Counted from the first letter of the stretch, positions 39,801 through 48,560 are shown. The stretch is 64,000 bases of DNA from Erwinia sp. E_sp_B01_1 (GCF_036865545.1 NZ_CP142208.1:3596001-3660000); one strand, 5' to 3'. Notes: a model not told the origin generated them from the letters alone. Translations and numbers: made by a program.

Positions 39801-39904
39801 CGACTGGCTCCTTTAGTAGGTAAAAAAGTGCTCCGTCCTGAAAACGGTCGGTCACTACAATAAACCTTTATTGGCTTTCGTCTAACCAGACTAACAGAAA
39901 TCAT

Positions 39905-39934
39905 GTAAAACGGGCTGAATGTGGATTCAGCCCG
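39905..39934 (-). terminator. iscRS intrinsic terminator
   Basis: Minus-strand perfect 10-bp stem CGGGCTGAAT/ATTCAGCCCG (loop CCAC) followed by TTTTA, starting 33 bases past the iscS stop. It closes the shortened isc transcript directly after iscS. Confidence 0.88.
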
Positions 39935-39966
39935 TGGGGTCATTCTGCGGTCATAAGCCCGAAGGC

Positions 39967-41172
39967 TCAGGAATGGGTGGCGGCTTTAAGACCGGATTTT
40001 TTGAACGCCAGCCATTCCGGGGAGAGCTCGCGCAGACGGGCAATCGACTTCTGTACCAGTTGAATGGCGTAATCGATCTCCTCTTCGGTGGTAAAACGCC
40101 CTAAAGAGAAACGCAAAGAACTGTGTGCCAGCTCATCGTTCAGCCCCAATGCCCGCAGGACGTAGGAGGGTTCAAGACTGGCGGAGGTACAGGCAGACCC
40201 GGAGGAGAGAGCCAGATCCTTCAGCGTCATGATCAGGGATTCACCGTCAACGTAGTTGAAGCTGATGTTAAGAATATTGGGCGCGCCTGCCACAAGATCG
40301 CCATTAAGGTAGACTTCCTCAATAGCACTGAAGCCGGTCCACAGCTTATTTCGCAGCGCACTAAGCCTGGCCATTTCTTCCGCCATCTCTGCTTTTGCTA
40401 TACGAAAGGCTTCGCCCATCCCGACAATCTGATGCACCGGCAGCGTGCCGGAACGCATGCCGCGCTCGTGCCCGCCACCGTGAATCTGAGCTTCCAGACG
40501 GATCCGCGGCTTACGACGCACATATAATCCACCAATCCCTTTGGGGCCGTAAATTTTGTGGGCGGAAAAAGAGGCGAGATCTACCGGCAGTTGACTGACA
40601 TCAAAGGGTAATTTTCCGACGCTTTGCGTGGCATCAACATGGAAGAGGATCCCGCGCGACTGGCAGATTTCCGCAATTTTAGCGATATCCTGCACCACAC
40701 CCGTTTCATTGTTCACATGCATGATGGAAACCAGAATCGTGTCGTCGCGCATGGCGGCCTGCAATTTATCAAGGTCAATGACGCCGTTGCTTTGCGGCGC
40801 AAGGTAAGTTACCTCAAAGCCTTCACGCTCCAGCTGAATACAGGTATCCAGAACCGCTTTATGTTCAGTCTGACTGGTGATGATATGCCTGCCCTTCTCA
40901 CGGTAGAAGTGGGCAGCGCCTTTTATGGCGAGATTATCGGATTCGGTTGCGCCGGAGGTAAACACTATTTCACGGGGATCGGCCCCGATAAGCTCAGCGA
41001 CCTGATTACGGGCAATATCCACAGCTTCTTCGGCCTGCCAGCCAAACCGGTGTGAGCGGGAAGCGGGATTGCCAAAGGTGCCGTCCAAGGTCAGGCACTT
41101 GATCATTTGCGCGGCTACGCGAGGATCGGCAGGAGTTGTTGCGGCGTAATCGAAGTAGATCGGTACTTTCAT
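39967..41172 (-). CDS. iscS: Cysteine desulfurase IscS
   Basis: PLP-dependent enzyme that takes sulfur from cysteine as a persulfide for Fe-S clusters, tRNA thiolation and cofactors; 401 residues from the ATG at 41172, which GGAG precedes and which matches the family start [14 protein letters not shown]. The PLP lysine lies in [15 protein letters not shown] near residue 206, and the active cysteine loop [21 protein letters not shown] near 328 is intact. The last 15 or so residues ([15 protein letters not shown]) are unlike the E. coli tail ending in SIEWAHH, a region reported to contact IscU. No iscU, iscA, hscBA or fdx follows, so its main roles here may be TusA/ThiI-type sulfur transfer (inference). 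Confidence 0.95.
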   Translation of the reverse strand: MKVPIYFDYAATTPADPRVAAQMIKCLTLDGTFGNPASRSHRFGWQAEEAVDIARNQVAELIGADPREIVFTSGATESDNLAIKGAAHFYREKGRHIITSQTEHKAVLDTCIQLEREGFEVTYLAPQSNGVIDLDKLQAAMRDDTILVSIMHVNNETGVVQDIAKIAEICQSRGILFHVDATQSVGKLPFDVSQLPVDLASFSAHKIYGPKGIGGLYVRRKPRIRLEAQIHGGGHERGMRSGTLPVHQIVGMGEAFRIAKAEMAEEMARLSALRNKLWTGFSAIEEVYLNGDLVAGAPNILNISFNYVDGESLIMTLKDLALSSGSACTSASLEPSYVLRALGLNDELAHSSLRFSLGRFTTEEEIDYAIQLVQKSIARLRELSPEWLAFKKSGLKAATHS

Positions 41173-41289
41173 TGCTCTCGAACTCCATACATCAGCAAAA
41201 TGTAAGTCATTCAATGCGTACCGATCTTAAATTATCCTGCCACCACCGGCTTATGGCACGCTGAGCCAGTGGGCAACGGTTAGCGACAA

Positions 41290-41787
41290 TCAGGCACGCA
41301 GATTGACGTTAATGGTTTCATGCACGCGGCCAGAAGAGACGCGGGCTTTCTCAGTATTGTTCTGACGGTCGGCCACATCCAGGATCTCCTGGTTGTTCAC
41401 CAGCTCTGCCAGCGTAATGTTATTCAGGAAGTCGCTGATACGCTCACTCAGGTCACGCCACAGCACGTGCGTCAGGCAGCGCTCGCCGCCCTGGCAGCCT
41501 TCTTTGCCCTGACATTTAGTCGCATCCACAGACTCATCAACAGCGGTAATTACCGCGCCGACAGCAATCGCATCAGAGCTTTTACCCAACAGATAACCAC
41601 CACCCGGACCACGAACGCTGGCTACTAGACCGTTTTTACGCAGGCGTGAGAACAGCTGCTCCAGATAAGAGAGAGAGATGCCCTGGCGCTCTGAAATATC
41701 AGCTAACGGCACCGGCCCTTCGTGAGAGTGAAGTGCAACGTCGAGCATAGCAGTAACAGCATAACGGCCTTTGGATGTCAGTCTCAT
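41290..41787 (-). CDS. iscR: Iron-sulfur cluster regulator IscR
   Basis: Rrf2-family transcription factor that senses Fe-S status and represses its own operon when carrying a [2Fe-2S] cluster; 165 residues. The winged HTH is at residues 1-80 ([40 protein letters not shown]). The cluster motif [19 protein letters not shown] has all three cysteines and the histidine ligand, so it can be cluster-bound. I chose the ATG at 41787 over an upstream in-frame start because it is the family start. It is followed by iscS after 117 bases. Three IscR-like sites lie upstream. Confidence 0.96.
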   Translation of the reverse strand: MRLTSKGRYAVTAMLDVALHSHEGPVPLADISERQGISLSYLEQLFSRLRKNGLVASVRGPGGGYLLGKSSDAIAVGAVITAVDESVDATKCQGKEGCQGGERCLTHVLWRDLSERISDFLNNITLAELVNNQEILDVADRQNNTEKARVSSGRVHETINVNLRA

Positions 41788-41850
41788 GGCGTAAACGACC
41801 TCAGTAGAACCCTGGGTGGGTGTTAACAAAAAGATGGTCGCAAGTCTGAC

Positions 41851-41925
41851 ATTCCCGAGTAAATTGGTCAAGTATTTAACCTAGTAAAACACTCAACTAT
41901 TTAACCAAGTGTTTTACTCAAGTAT
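41851..41925 (-). promoter_or_regulatory. iscR promoter with three abutting IscR type 1-like sites
   Basis: Read on the minus strand, three consecutive 25-bp units (41925-41901, 41900-41876, 41875-41851) each begin ATAC/GTTGA and follow the IscR type 1 pattern ATASYYGACTRWWWYAGTCRRSTAT. By my count the promoter-proximal unit matches 22 of 25 positions and the other two 20 of 25. The proximal unit contains a TTGACC -35, with CAGACT 17 bases further as a possible -10. Confidence 0.75.
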
Positions 41926-41952
41926 TAACCTTATCGAACGGGCTGAATGGGG

Positions 41953-42681
41953 TTACTTTTCGCCTTTGGGCTTTTCCAGCGAAGAGAGCATTCCACGCAG
42001 AATGTTCAGTTCATCACGCTCCGGACGTGCCCGGGTGTAAAGGCGGCGCATTTTGCTCATCACCTGCCCCGGGCTGCCTTCACGGATAAAGCCGCTGTTT
42101 ACCATCATCTGTTCCATGTGCTGGTAGAAGCGCTCGAGATCGTCAACCAGGGGATAAGGTGACTCTTCGTAGTCCTGCTGCGCGGTCTCCTGCGACTGCA
42201 GAAACGCCATACGCACTTCATAAGCGATAATCTGAACCGCCATCGCCAGGTTCAGCGAGCTGTATTCCGGGTTAGCAGCGATTGCCACATGATAATGACA
42301 CTTCTGCAGTTCTTCGTTAGTCAGCCCCACGCGCTCGCGGCCAAACACCAGTGCAACTGGCGCCTGCTGCCCTTCCTGCACGCTCTTGATCCCGCACTCG
42401 CGAGGATCGAGCATCGGCCAGGGCAGTGAACGGGAGCGGGCACTTGTTCCCACCACCAGACTACAACCTGTCAGGGCTTCATCGAGGGTATCGACAATCT
42501 TCGCTTCACCAATGACATCGCTGGCGCCCGCAGCCAGAGCGATGGCCTGAGAGTCAGGCTTAACCAGAGGGTTAACCAGATAAAGGTTGGTCAGGCCCAT
42601 GGTTTTCATCGCGCGAGCGACGGAACCCATGTTGCCGGTGTGAGAGGTTTCAACCAGCACAATACGGATGTTTTGCAGCAT
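41953..42681 (-). CDS. trmJ: tRNA (cytidine/uridine-2'-O-)-methyltransferase TrmJ
   Basis: SPOUT-class methyltransferase of 242 residues that makes the 2'-O-methyl group at position 32 of several tRNAs. The trefoil-knot SAM site is spread over [22 protein letters not shown] at the N-terminus, [14 protein letters not shown] near residue 115 and [17 protein letters not shown] near 145. A C-terminal helical dimerisation/tRNA extension follows. It precedes iscR in the same direction with 165 bases between, and is divergent from suhB as in E. coli. Confidence 0.96.
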   Translation of the reverse strand: MLQNIRIVLVETSHTGNMGSVARAMKTMGLTNLYLVNPLVKPDSQAIALAAGASDVIGEAKIVDTLDEALTGCSLVVGTSARSRSLPWPMLDPRECGIKSVQEGQQAPVALVFGRERVGLTNEELQKCHYHVAIAANPEYSSLNLAMAVQIIAYEVRMAFLQSQETAQQDYEESPYPLVDDLERFYQHMEQMMVNSGFIREGSPGQVMSKMRRLYTRARPERDELNILRGMLSSLEKPKGEK

Positions 42682-42750
42682 AAGGATTCAGGTCTGTGAG
42701 ATTATTTGTGGATGCTATCATATTTTCAGGACATTTTACGATCTCCCTGC

Positions 42751-42756
42751 TATAAT
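42751..42756 (+). promoter_or_regulatory. suhB promoter -10 element
   Basis: Consensus TATAAT followed by a GC-rich discriminator CCGCGCC, 43 bases before the suhB ATG. The -35 hexamer is weak. Confidence 0.6.
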
Positions 42757-42799
42757 CCGCGCCGTTTTCCTGTTCTTTAACATCCAGTGAGAGATAACG

Positions 42800-43603
42800 A
42801 TGCATCCAATGCTCAACATTGCCGTGCGCGCTGCGCGCAAGGCCGGAAATTTAATTGCCAAGAATTATGAAACCCCGGACGCCGTCGAAGCCAGCCAGAA
42901 AGGCAGCAACGACTTCGTAACTAATGTTGACCGCGACGCCGAGCGCCTGATTATTGAGGTGATTCGTAAGTCCTATCCGAAGCACACCATTATTACCGAA
43001 GAGAGTGGTGAATTACCCGGAGAAGACCAGGATGTACAATGGGTTATCGATCCACTGGATGGCACCACTAACTTCATCAAGCGTCTGCCTCACTTCTCCG
43101 TTTCTATCGCCGTGCGCATCAAAGGCCGTACTGAAGTCGCTGTGGTTTACGATCCAATGCGCAATGAGCTGTTCAGCGCGGTTCGTGGTCAGGGTACCCA
43201 GCTGAATGGTTACCGTCTGCGCGGCAGCACTGCCCGCGACCTGGATGGCACCATCCTGGCTACCGGCTTCCCGTTCAAACTCAAGCAGCACGCTACCCCT
43301 TACATCAACATCGTAGGCAAACTGTTTACTCAGTGTGCTGATTTCCGCCGCACCGGTTCCGCTGCGCTGGACCTGGCTTATGTCGCTGCTGGCCGCGTTG
43401 ATGGCTACTTTGAAATTGGTCTGAAACCCTGGGATTTCGCTGCCGGTGAACTGCTGGTGCGTGAAGCTGGCGGCCTGGTGACCGACTTTGTGGGCGCACA
43501 TGGCTATCTGACTTCAGGTAATATCGTTGCCGGCAATCCACGTGTGGTAAAAGCCATGCTGGCTAGCATGCGTGAAGAACTGAGTGAAGCGCTGAAGCGC
43601 TAA
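42800..43603 (+). CDS. suhB: Inositol-1-monophosphatase / Nus factor SuhB
   Basis: Magnesium-dependent phosphatase of the inositol monophosphatase family, 267 residues, which in E. coli also joins the rRNA antitermination complex with NusA. The metal site is shown by TEESGE near residue 68 and DPLDGTTNFIKRLPHFSVSIAV near 85. The second motif GYFEIGLKPWDFAAGELLVREAGG is near 200. N-terminal MHPMLNIAVRAARKAGNLIAKNYE-type residues are as in E. coli. It is transcribed alone, with a clear terminator behind it. Confidence 0.97.
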   Translation: MHPMLNIAVRAARKAGNLIAKNYETPDAVEASQKGSNDFVTNVDRDAERLIIEVIRKSYPKHTIITEESGELPGEDQDVQWVIDPLDGTTNFIKRLPHFSVSIAVRIKGRTEVAVVYDPMRNELFSAVRGQGTQLNGYRLRGSTARDLDGTILATGFPFKLKQHATPYINIVGKLFTQCADFRRTGSAALDLAYVAAGRVDGYFEIGLKPWDFAAGELLVREAGGLVTDFVGAHGYLTSGNIVAGNPRVVKAMLASMREELSEALKR

Positions 43604-43628
43604 TCCCTCGCGGGTCATTCAGATAAAT

Positions 43629-43659
43629 AAAGGCGGAGTTTATCACTCCGCCTTTATTC
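43629..43659 (+). terminator. suhB intrinsic terminator
   Basis: Stem AAAGGCGGAGT/ACTCCGCCTTT (loop TTATC) ending in TTTATT, 26 bases after the suhB stop; the A/T flanks allow function on both strands. Confidence 0.85.
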
Positions 43660-43662
43660 GTT

Positions 43663-43773
43663 CTGCTTACCGCAGAAATATCGAGCTTATCCTTCCGGAC
43701 TGCTTACCGCAGAAACATCGGTATTATCCCTCCGGACTGCTTACCGCAGAAACATCGGTCTTATCCCTCCGGA
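43663..43773. repeat. Three tandem 37-bp repeats covering the 3' end of the NicO permease gene
   Basis: Units 43663-43699, 43700-43736 and 43737-43773 follow one another without spacers, each starting CTGCTTACCGCAGAAA and ending TCCGGA. They differ at a handful of positions, and unit 1 is the most diverged. The third unit contains the last ten codons and stop of the permease gene on the minus strand, so the other two are duplicated copies of a gene tail. Confidence 0.92.
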
Positions 43774-44742
43774 CATCGCCGGCTGGGCGCTGAACCATAA
43801 CATCAGCCCGACGGCTACCAGCAGCACTCCCCCTGTCAGCGATAATCCTGACCAGCCTACTTTCTGCCAACCGGCCGGAGAGGTTCCTTTGCTTAGTTTC
43901 AACGCCAGCGCGCGGGAAAGCTGAACCAGCAAAGCCATGGCCGAAACGGTCATCGCCGTCCCCACTGCCATTGCCAGCGCCGAAAGCACTCCCCAACCAT
44001 AAACACCGATCACTTTCGAAAACAGCAGCATCATGATCGCTCCGGAACAGGGCCGAAGCCCCATTGACAGCACCACCATCGCTTTGGTTTTGCCGCTAAC
44101 CGCCGTCTCCAGCATCTGATTATCCGGCACGTGTTGATGCCCACAACCACAGTTTTCACTGTGCTGATGGTCGGGTGCAATCCGCAGGATTTTCATTGCC
44201 GGTGCAGGACGCAGCGCCTGCACAATGTTACGTATAGCGCGCCAGCAGAGCCAGAGTCCCAGACCCACCACCAGCAGGTAACTCCCCTTCTCCAGCCAGT
44301 AACTGCTGAGGTGCAGTTGTCGGGATGAGAGGCCAAGCACCACCAGCATCAGCGTCACCAGCAAAATGGCCACGCCCCCCTGCACCACGGACGCAGCCAG
44401 CGTCAGTTGCAGACTGGTTCTGACTTTCGTCGGATGAGTTGCCAGAAAAGTCGCGATCACCACTTTACCGTGGCCGGGCCCCAGTGCGTGCAGCACGCCA
44501 TAAAGCAGACTAAAGCCCATCAGAGTCAGGCCTGCCTTATGAGGATGCGTGGCAACCTGCTGAAGCAACACCGTCATCTGCTGATGCAGGGTTTTCTGCC
44601 AGAGAATACTTTGCAGCAGGATCTGCGGCCAGTGCTGCCAGACCGCACTCCCGGCGGCGGCAAACAGCAGGACCATCACATACAGCGGCCAGGCCTGGAG
44701 CCAGCTGCGTCCTGAACGACGTGGAAAAGAATTTACTGACAT
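43741..44742 (-). CDS. zevB: NicO-family metal permease, probable zinc transporter ZevB
   Basis: Inner-membrane protein of 333 residues with about six to seven helices of the NicO/RcnA type. The signature HALGPGHGKVVIATFLATHPTK is near residue 87, a His/Cys-rich cytoplasmic loop HQHSENCGCGHQH is near 190, and the motif LSMGLRPCSGAIMML is near 228. The partner gene upstream encodes a DUF1007 periplasmic protein and overlaps it by ten bases, the arrangement of Haemophilus ZevAB zinc uptake. A Zur-like operator over the promoter supports zinc rather than nickel or cobalt. The last codons lie in a 37-bp tandem repeat. Metal specificity is inferred from context. Confidence 0.75.
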   Translation of the reverse strand: MSVNSFPRRSGRSWLQAWPLYVMVLLFAAAGSAVWQHWPQILLQSILWQKTLHQQMTVLLQQVATHPHKAGLTLMGFSLLYGVLHALGPGHGKVVIATFLATHPTKVRTSLQLTLAASVVQGGVAILLVTLMLVVLGLSSRQLHLSSYWLEKGSYLLVVGLGLWLCWRAIRNIVQALRPAPAMKILRIAPDHQHSENCGCGHQHVPDNQMLETAVSGKTKAMVVLSMGLRPCSGAIMMLLFSKVIGVYGWGVLSALAMAVGTAMTVSAMALLVQLSRALALKLSKGTSPAGWQKVGWSGLSLTGGVLLVAVGLMLWFSAQPAMSGGIRPMFLR

Positions 44743-45365
44743 GTCAGGGTTACCGTTTGAGCAAACTGCCGGCCCAGATCCATATCTTCCGGTGGCGCGT
44801 CGGCTTTATCCAGCGACAGCGCATAAGCCTGCATGGATGAATCCGGCTTCGGCGTTTTCAGCGTGAATTTGCATTGCTGAGCCAGTTCAGCCGGTATGTG
44901 CAGTGATTTTTCAGAATCGTAATACATATCAACAAAATAAGTTGGATCGAAAGTGGAGAATACATAGCGCTGACCCGCCAGAGGCTGCGGCTCCCCCAGG
45001 GGTAAAACAAAATCCAGCACTGCCTGATGCCCCTGACGTGAAAGATGGTACTCAGGGGGTAAATTATCGAACTTTACCGGCTTTCCCTGGTGCCAGAACT
45101 CACTAAAGTAGTGTTGCCCCAGCACGTTTGCCATCACTTCAGCCGCCAGCTTTTTCCAGACAACGGAATCGGGTTTTGCATCACCGGCATCGTAAAGCAG
45201 ATCGGCTGAGGTGATTTCATCCATCACCCAGTGCATTTTCAGCCCGGTGATCTGATTGTCTTTGTGCACCAGCGTCGCCTGCATATCAATAAAGCTGTGC
45301 GGATGGGACCAGGCTACCGGTGATAACGTCAGCGTTGACGCCAGCAACAATAGCTTAACAGACAT
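44733..45365 (-). CDS. zevA: DUF1007 periplasmic protein, probable ZevA
   Basis: Exported protein of 210 residues: signal peptide with hydrophobic run KLLLLASTLTLSPVAWS and cleavage near AWS-HP, then a DUF1007 domain starting HPHSFIDMQATLVHKDNQITGL, with a potential metal-binding HPH at the mature N-terminus. It pairs with the NicO permease as in ZevAB. The ATG at 45365 is chosen because the predicted transcription start lies only about eight bases upstream. A TTG at 45380, with GGGAA before it, would lie outside that transcript. A Zur-like box covers this start region, so the gene should be induced when zinc is scarce. Confidence 0.75.
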   Translation of the reverse strand: MSVKLLLLASTLTLSPVAWSHPHSFIDMQATLVHKDNQITGLKMHWVMDEITSADLLYDAGDAKPDSVVWKKLAAEVMANVLGQHYFSEFWHQGKPVKFDNLPPEYHLSRQGHQAVLDFVLPLGEPQPLAGQRYVFSTFDPTYFVDMYYDSEKSLHIPAELAQQCKFTLKTPKPDSSMQAYALSLDKADAPPEDMDLGRQFAQTVTLTCQ

Positions 45366-45408
45366 GTTATAACGTAACAAATTCAGTTCCCTTCCCTTTT
45401 TTGATCAA
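45364..45408 (-). promoter_or_regulatory. zevAB promoter with Zur box
   Basis: Minus-strand -35 TTGATC (45403-45408) and -10 TGAATT (45380-45385) with a 17-bp spacer predict a start near 45373. The palindrome ATGTTATAACGTAACA (45364-45379) matches 14 of 16 core positions of the enteric Zur consensus and lies over the start, well placed for repression. Confidence 0.65.
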
Positions 45409-45478
45409 AAATTCTGTGACCTGCCCTGAAAGCTATAAATAAATCTGGCCTCTTTTAACTGCCCGAAAGCCAGGCACG

Positions 45479-45485
45479 CTATGCT
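45479..45485 (+). promoter_or_regulatory. Possible sigma-S type -10 of csiE
   Basis: CTATGCT, close to the sigma-S -10 CTATACT, lies about 35 bases before the csiE ATG. E. coli csiE is known to be stationary-phase induced. Confidence 0.35.
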
Positions 45486-45518
45486 TAGCGAGGTTACTTT
45501 TCACTGAGATTGCAGACG

Positions 45519-46787
45519 ATGAGTTTATCCTCACCAGAGCCTTCTGCCCTCTCCAGTCCGCAGCGTCATTGCCATCTGCTTTTGCTACTTTATCTCCCTG
45601 AGCTTTCCGTGACCCTCGACAGTATGTCTCAGATTAACAGGGTTGATCGGTCGGTTACCCGGCAAGATATAGCGGAGGTGGAGGCAGAAATCCAGCGCTA
45701 TCACCGGCTTGCCCTGCAGCAGGATACTGAAGGGAACTACCGGATTAGCGGAGCGGAACTGGATCAGAGGCTGTGCCTGTTCTACTGGCTGCGCCGTGCG
45801 TTGCGGCTGGCGCCTGATTTTGTGCAGCAGCATTTTGCGCCGCAGGTTAAGCAACAGCTTAAGACCAGGCAGATTGAAAAAGCGCTCTATGATGAGCGTA
45901 ATCTTCATGCGCTGGTGCAACATTGTGCACTGGGGCTGGCCCGCGACTTTACCCAGAGAGATCGGCATTTCCTGCAGCTGTTTATGCAGCACTCATTGTG
46001 CCGACAGGCCAGCACCACTTTCACCGAATCACAAAGGGAATGGCTACTCGCCAGAACGGAACATCGGGTAGCTGAAGAGGTGGTCCGGCACTGGCAAAAA
46101 CGCTGCAAAAACGCGCCTGACAGCAGTGAGTCGCTGCTTTTCGCCCTGCTGTTCTGCCAGATGCACGCGCCCAATGCGCAGGATGTCCGGCATGATTACG
46201 AACACCAGTTGTTGCAGGCCGTGCAGTTGATGATTACGCGCTTTCAGTTGCTTTCCGGCATGCGTTTCAGTAACGAACAGGGGCTGTGCAGCCAGCTCTA
46301 TACCCATCTGGCTCAGGCGCTGGAACGCTCTCTGTTTGGGGTCGGGATCGATAATAATCTGACGGAAGAAGTGACCCGCCTCTATCCAAAATTATTGCGC
46401 ACGACTAAAGCAGCCGTGTCTGATTTTGAGCAAGAGTATGCGCTGACCTTTTCTGAGGAGGAAATGGGCCTTATTGCGATTATTTTCGGTGGCTGGCTGA
46501 TGCAGGAAAATGCCCTGCAGGAGAAGCAGGTGCTGCTACTGACCGGAAAAAATCCGCAGCTTGAGCAGGAAGTCGAGCAACAGGTCCGTGAGCTGACATT
46601 ACTGCCACTCAATATCAAATATCTGGATGTGGCCGAGTATCAGCACCACAGCGCACCTAAAGGCATCGCCCTGGTCATCACCCCCTACGCCACCCCCCTG
46701 CCGCTCTACTCTCCGCCATTAATCCATGCTGAGTTACCACTGCAGTCTCATCAACAGCACCGCATCCGTATGCTGCTGGAGTCCTGA
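45519..46787 (+). CDS. csiE: Stationary-phase inducible protein CsiE
   Basis: PRD-containing protein of 422 residues from the ATG at 45519; a TTG three codons upstream is an alternative. The N-terminal winged-helix part (SPQRHCHLLLLLYLPELSVTLDSMSQINR) is followed by two PRD-like helical domains (HALVQHCALGLARDF; HLAQALERSLFGVGIDNNL, LYPKLLRTTKAAV) and a degenerate PTS IIB-like end. CsiE is RpoS- and CRP-dependent in E. coli but has no established function. The gene stands alone and is convergent with glyA. Confidence 0.9.
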   Translation: MSLSSPEPSALSSPQRHCHLLLLLYLPELSVTLDSMSQINRVDRSVTRQDIAEVEAEIQRYHRLALQQDTEGNYRISGAELDQRLCLFYWLRRALRLAPDFVQQHFAPQVKQQLKTRQIEKALYDERNLHALVQHCALGLARDFTQRDRHFLQLFMQHSLCRQASTTFTESQREWLLARTEHRVAEEVVRHWQKRCKNAPDSSESLLFALLFCQMHAPNAQDVRHDYEHQLLQAVQLMITRFQLLSGMRFSNEQGLCSQLYTHLAQALERSLFGVGIDNNLTEEVTRLYPKLLRTTKAAVSDFEQEYALTFSEEEMGLIAIIFGGWLMQENALQEKQVLLLTGKNPQLEQEVEQQVRELTLLPLNIKYLDVAEYQHHSAPKGIALVITPYATPLPLYSPPLIHAELPLQSHQQHRIRMLLES

Positions 46788-46865
46788 GTCGCTGAATGCC
46801 ACTACTCAGGGTTTAAGTTGAGATTTCAGTGGTTTAAATAGACGCAAGAATAAGCCCCGCCTTAA

Positions 46866-46897
46866 AAAAGAAAAACCCCACGTGAAAACGTGGGGTT
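46866..46897 (-). terminator. glyA intrinsic terminator
   Basis: Minus-strand AACCCCACGT-TTTC-ACGTGGGGTT followed by TTTCTTTTTT, about 80 bases past the glyA stop; possibly also serves csiE on the other strand. Confidence 0.85.
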
Positions 46898-46974
46898 CTT
46901 TAGCCAGCATAACAGGATATGCATCCCGGCTGTTTGCTTCCAGCCCCTCTTTTAACCGGAGGAGCTACGCAATA

Positions 46975-48228
46975 TTATGCGTATACCGGGAAGCGGGCGC
47001 AGATTTCCAGCACCTGCTTCTTCACGCGTTCCTGCGTGCCTTCATCAGCGATATTGTCGAGAATATCGCTGATCCAGCCAGCCAGCTCGCGAACTTCAGC
47101 TTCTTTGAAACCACGACGGGTAACAGCCGGAGAACCGATACGGATGCCAGAAGTCACAAACGGGCTCTTAGGATCGTTAGGTACGCTGTTTTTATTCACG
47201 GTAATGTTAGCGCGACCCAGTGCTGCGTCTGCTTCTTTACCGGTCAGGTTTTTATCAACCAGATCCAGCAGGAACAGGTGGTTATGGGTGCCACCGGAAA
47301 CCACTTTGTAGCCGCGCTCCAGGAACACTTCCACCATCGCTTTGGCGTTTTTAGCAACCTGCTGCTGGTACACCTTGAACTCAGGCTCCATCGCTTCTTT
47401 CAGCGCTACCGCTTTACCGGCAATCACGTGCATCAGCGGGCCGCCCTGGCCGCCAGGGAACACCGCAGAATTCAGCTTTTTATAGAGATCTTCATCACCG
47501 CCTTTTGCCAGGATCAGGCCGCCACGCGGACCTGCCAGGGTTTTGTGGGTGGTGGTGGTAACGATATGGGCATGAGGAACCGGGTTTGGATAGACGTCAG
47601 CCGCGATCAAACCTGCCACGTGCGCCATATCAACAAACAGGTAAGCCCCGATGCTGTCAGCGATTTCACGCATTTTAGCCCAGTCACAGATGCCGGAATA
47701 AGCAGAGAAACCGCCGATGATCATTTTAGGCTTGTGCTTCTGAGCCTGTGCCGCCAGATCTTCGTAATCAATTTTACCGGTCTCATCAATACCATAAGGC
47801 ACGACATTGTAGAGTTTACCGGACAGGTTGACTGGAGAACCGTGGGTCAGGTGACCACCGTGCGCCAGGTTCATCCCCAGAATGGTGTCGCCCGGTTGCA
47901 GCAGCGCGGTGTAAACAGCGAAGTTAGCCTGAGAACCTGAGTGAGGCTGCACGTTAGCGTAATCTGCGCCGAACAGCTCTTTTGCACGGTCGATAGCCAG
48001 TTGCTCAACGATGTCCACATACTCACAGCCGCCGTAGTAACGCTTGCCCGGATAGCCTTCAGCATATTTGTTAGTCAGCTGAGATCCCTGTGCCTGCATG
48101 ACGCGCGGACTGGTGTAGTTTTCAGAAGCAATCAGTTCAATGTGCTCTTCCTGACGCACTTTTTCCTGCTCCATTGCCTGCCATAACTCGGCATCATAAT
48201 CGGCAATATTCATATCACGCTTTAACAT
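46975..48228 (-). CDS. glyA: Serine hydroxymethyltransferase GlyA
   Basis: PLP enzyme interconverting serine plus tetrahydrofolate with glycine plus methylene-THF, the main source of one-carbon units; 417 residues, exactly the E. coli length from the ATG at 48228, where AGGAG lies six bases upstream. The PLP lysine is in [15 protein letters not shown] near residue 229, with [14 protein letters not shown] near 97 and the C-terminal ICARFPVYA. It is divergent from hmp over 331 bases containing a PurR box on the glyA side. Confidence 0.98.
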   Translation of the reverse strand: MLKRDMNIADYDAELWQAMEQEKVRQEEHIELIASENYTSPRVMQAQGSQLTNKYAEGYPGKRYYGGCEYVDIVEQLAIDRAKELFGADYANVQPHSGSQANFAVYTALLQPGDTILGMNLAHGGHLTHGSPVNLSGKLYNVVPYGIDETGKIDYEDLAAQAQKHKPKMIIGGFSAYSGICDWAKMREIADSIGAYLFVDMAHVAGLIAADVYPNPVPHAHIVTTTTHKTLAGPRGGLILAKGGDEDLYKKLNSAVFPGGQGGPLMHVIAGKAVALKEAMEPEFKVYQQQVAKNAKAMVEVFLERGYKVVSGGTHNHLFLLDLVDKNLTGKEADAALGRANITVNKNSVPNDPKSPFVTSGIRIGSPAVTRRGFKEAEVRELAGWISDILDNIADEGTQERVKKQVLEICARFPVYA

Positions 48229-48341
48229 CCGCATCTCCTGACTCAGCTAACAAATAATCGATATTTAACGACCCGTATGGGCGAAGGCCAACAGTGTAAA
48301 CTGTTTTGCCTGCTGAGGGGTAGCCACAAAGCGCGCTTTTT

Positions 48342-48357
48342 CCGCAAACGATTGGCT
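48342..48357 (-). promoter_or_regulatory. PurR box upstream of glyA
   Basis: CCGCAAACGATTGGCT matches 12 of 16 positions of the PurR consensus, including the central ACG, about 115 bases before the glyA ATG. glyA is a known PurR target in E. coli. Confidence 0.65.
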
Positions 48358-48514
48358 ACAGCAGTGGCAAGGGTTGATTACAGTTTTTGCAAGCGGTTAA
48401 TCCTGTAAATCTTCTGATTCTGGCGCAGCAGAATTGCCAGGTTGTGAGTGAAAGCGTTACCAAAAAATGCCCCTGCGCCTGAAGGGTCTATTTACACGCC
48501 GCAGAAGGGGTTAT

Positions 48515-48537
48515 AAGATGCATTTAAAATGCAACTT
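48515..48537 (+). promoter_or_regulatory. NsrR operator at hmp
   Basis: The 23-bp imperfect palindrome starting AAGATGCATTT and ending GCAACTT matches about 21 of 23 positions of the NsrR consensus, 24 bases before the hmp ATG and over the likely -10. NsrR binding here should repress hmp until nitric oxide appears. Confidence 0.8.
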
Positions 48538-48560
48538 TAAGCATCCTCCAGGAGTCACCT

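Noticed and set aside
43663..43773. Possible CRISPR array
   Set aside because: The three 37-bp repeats are contiguous with no spacers, one encodes the end of a protein gene, and no cas genes are present.
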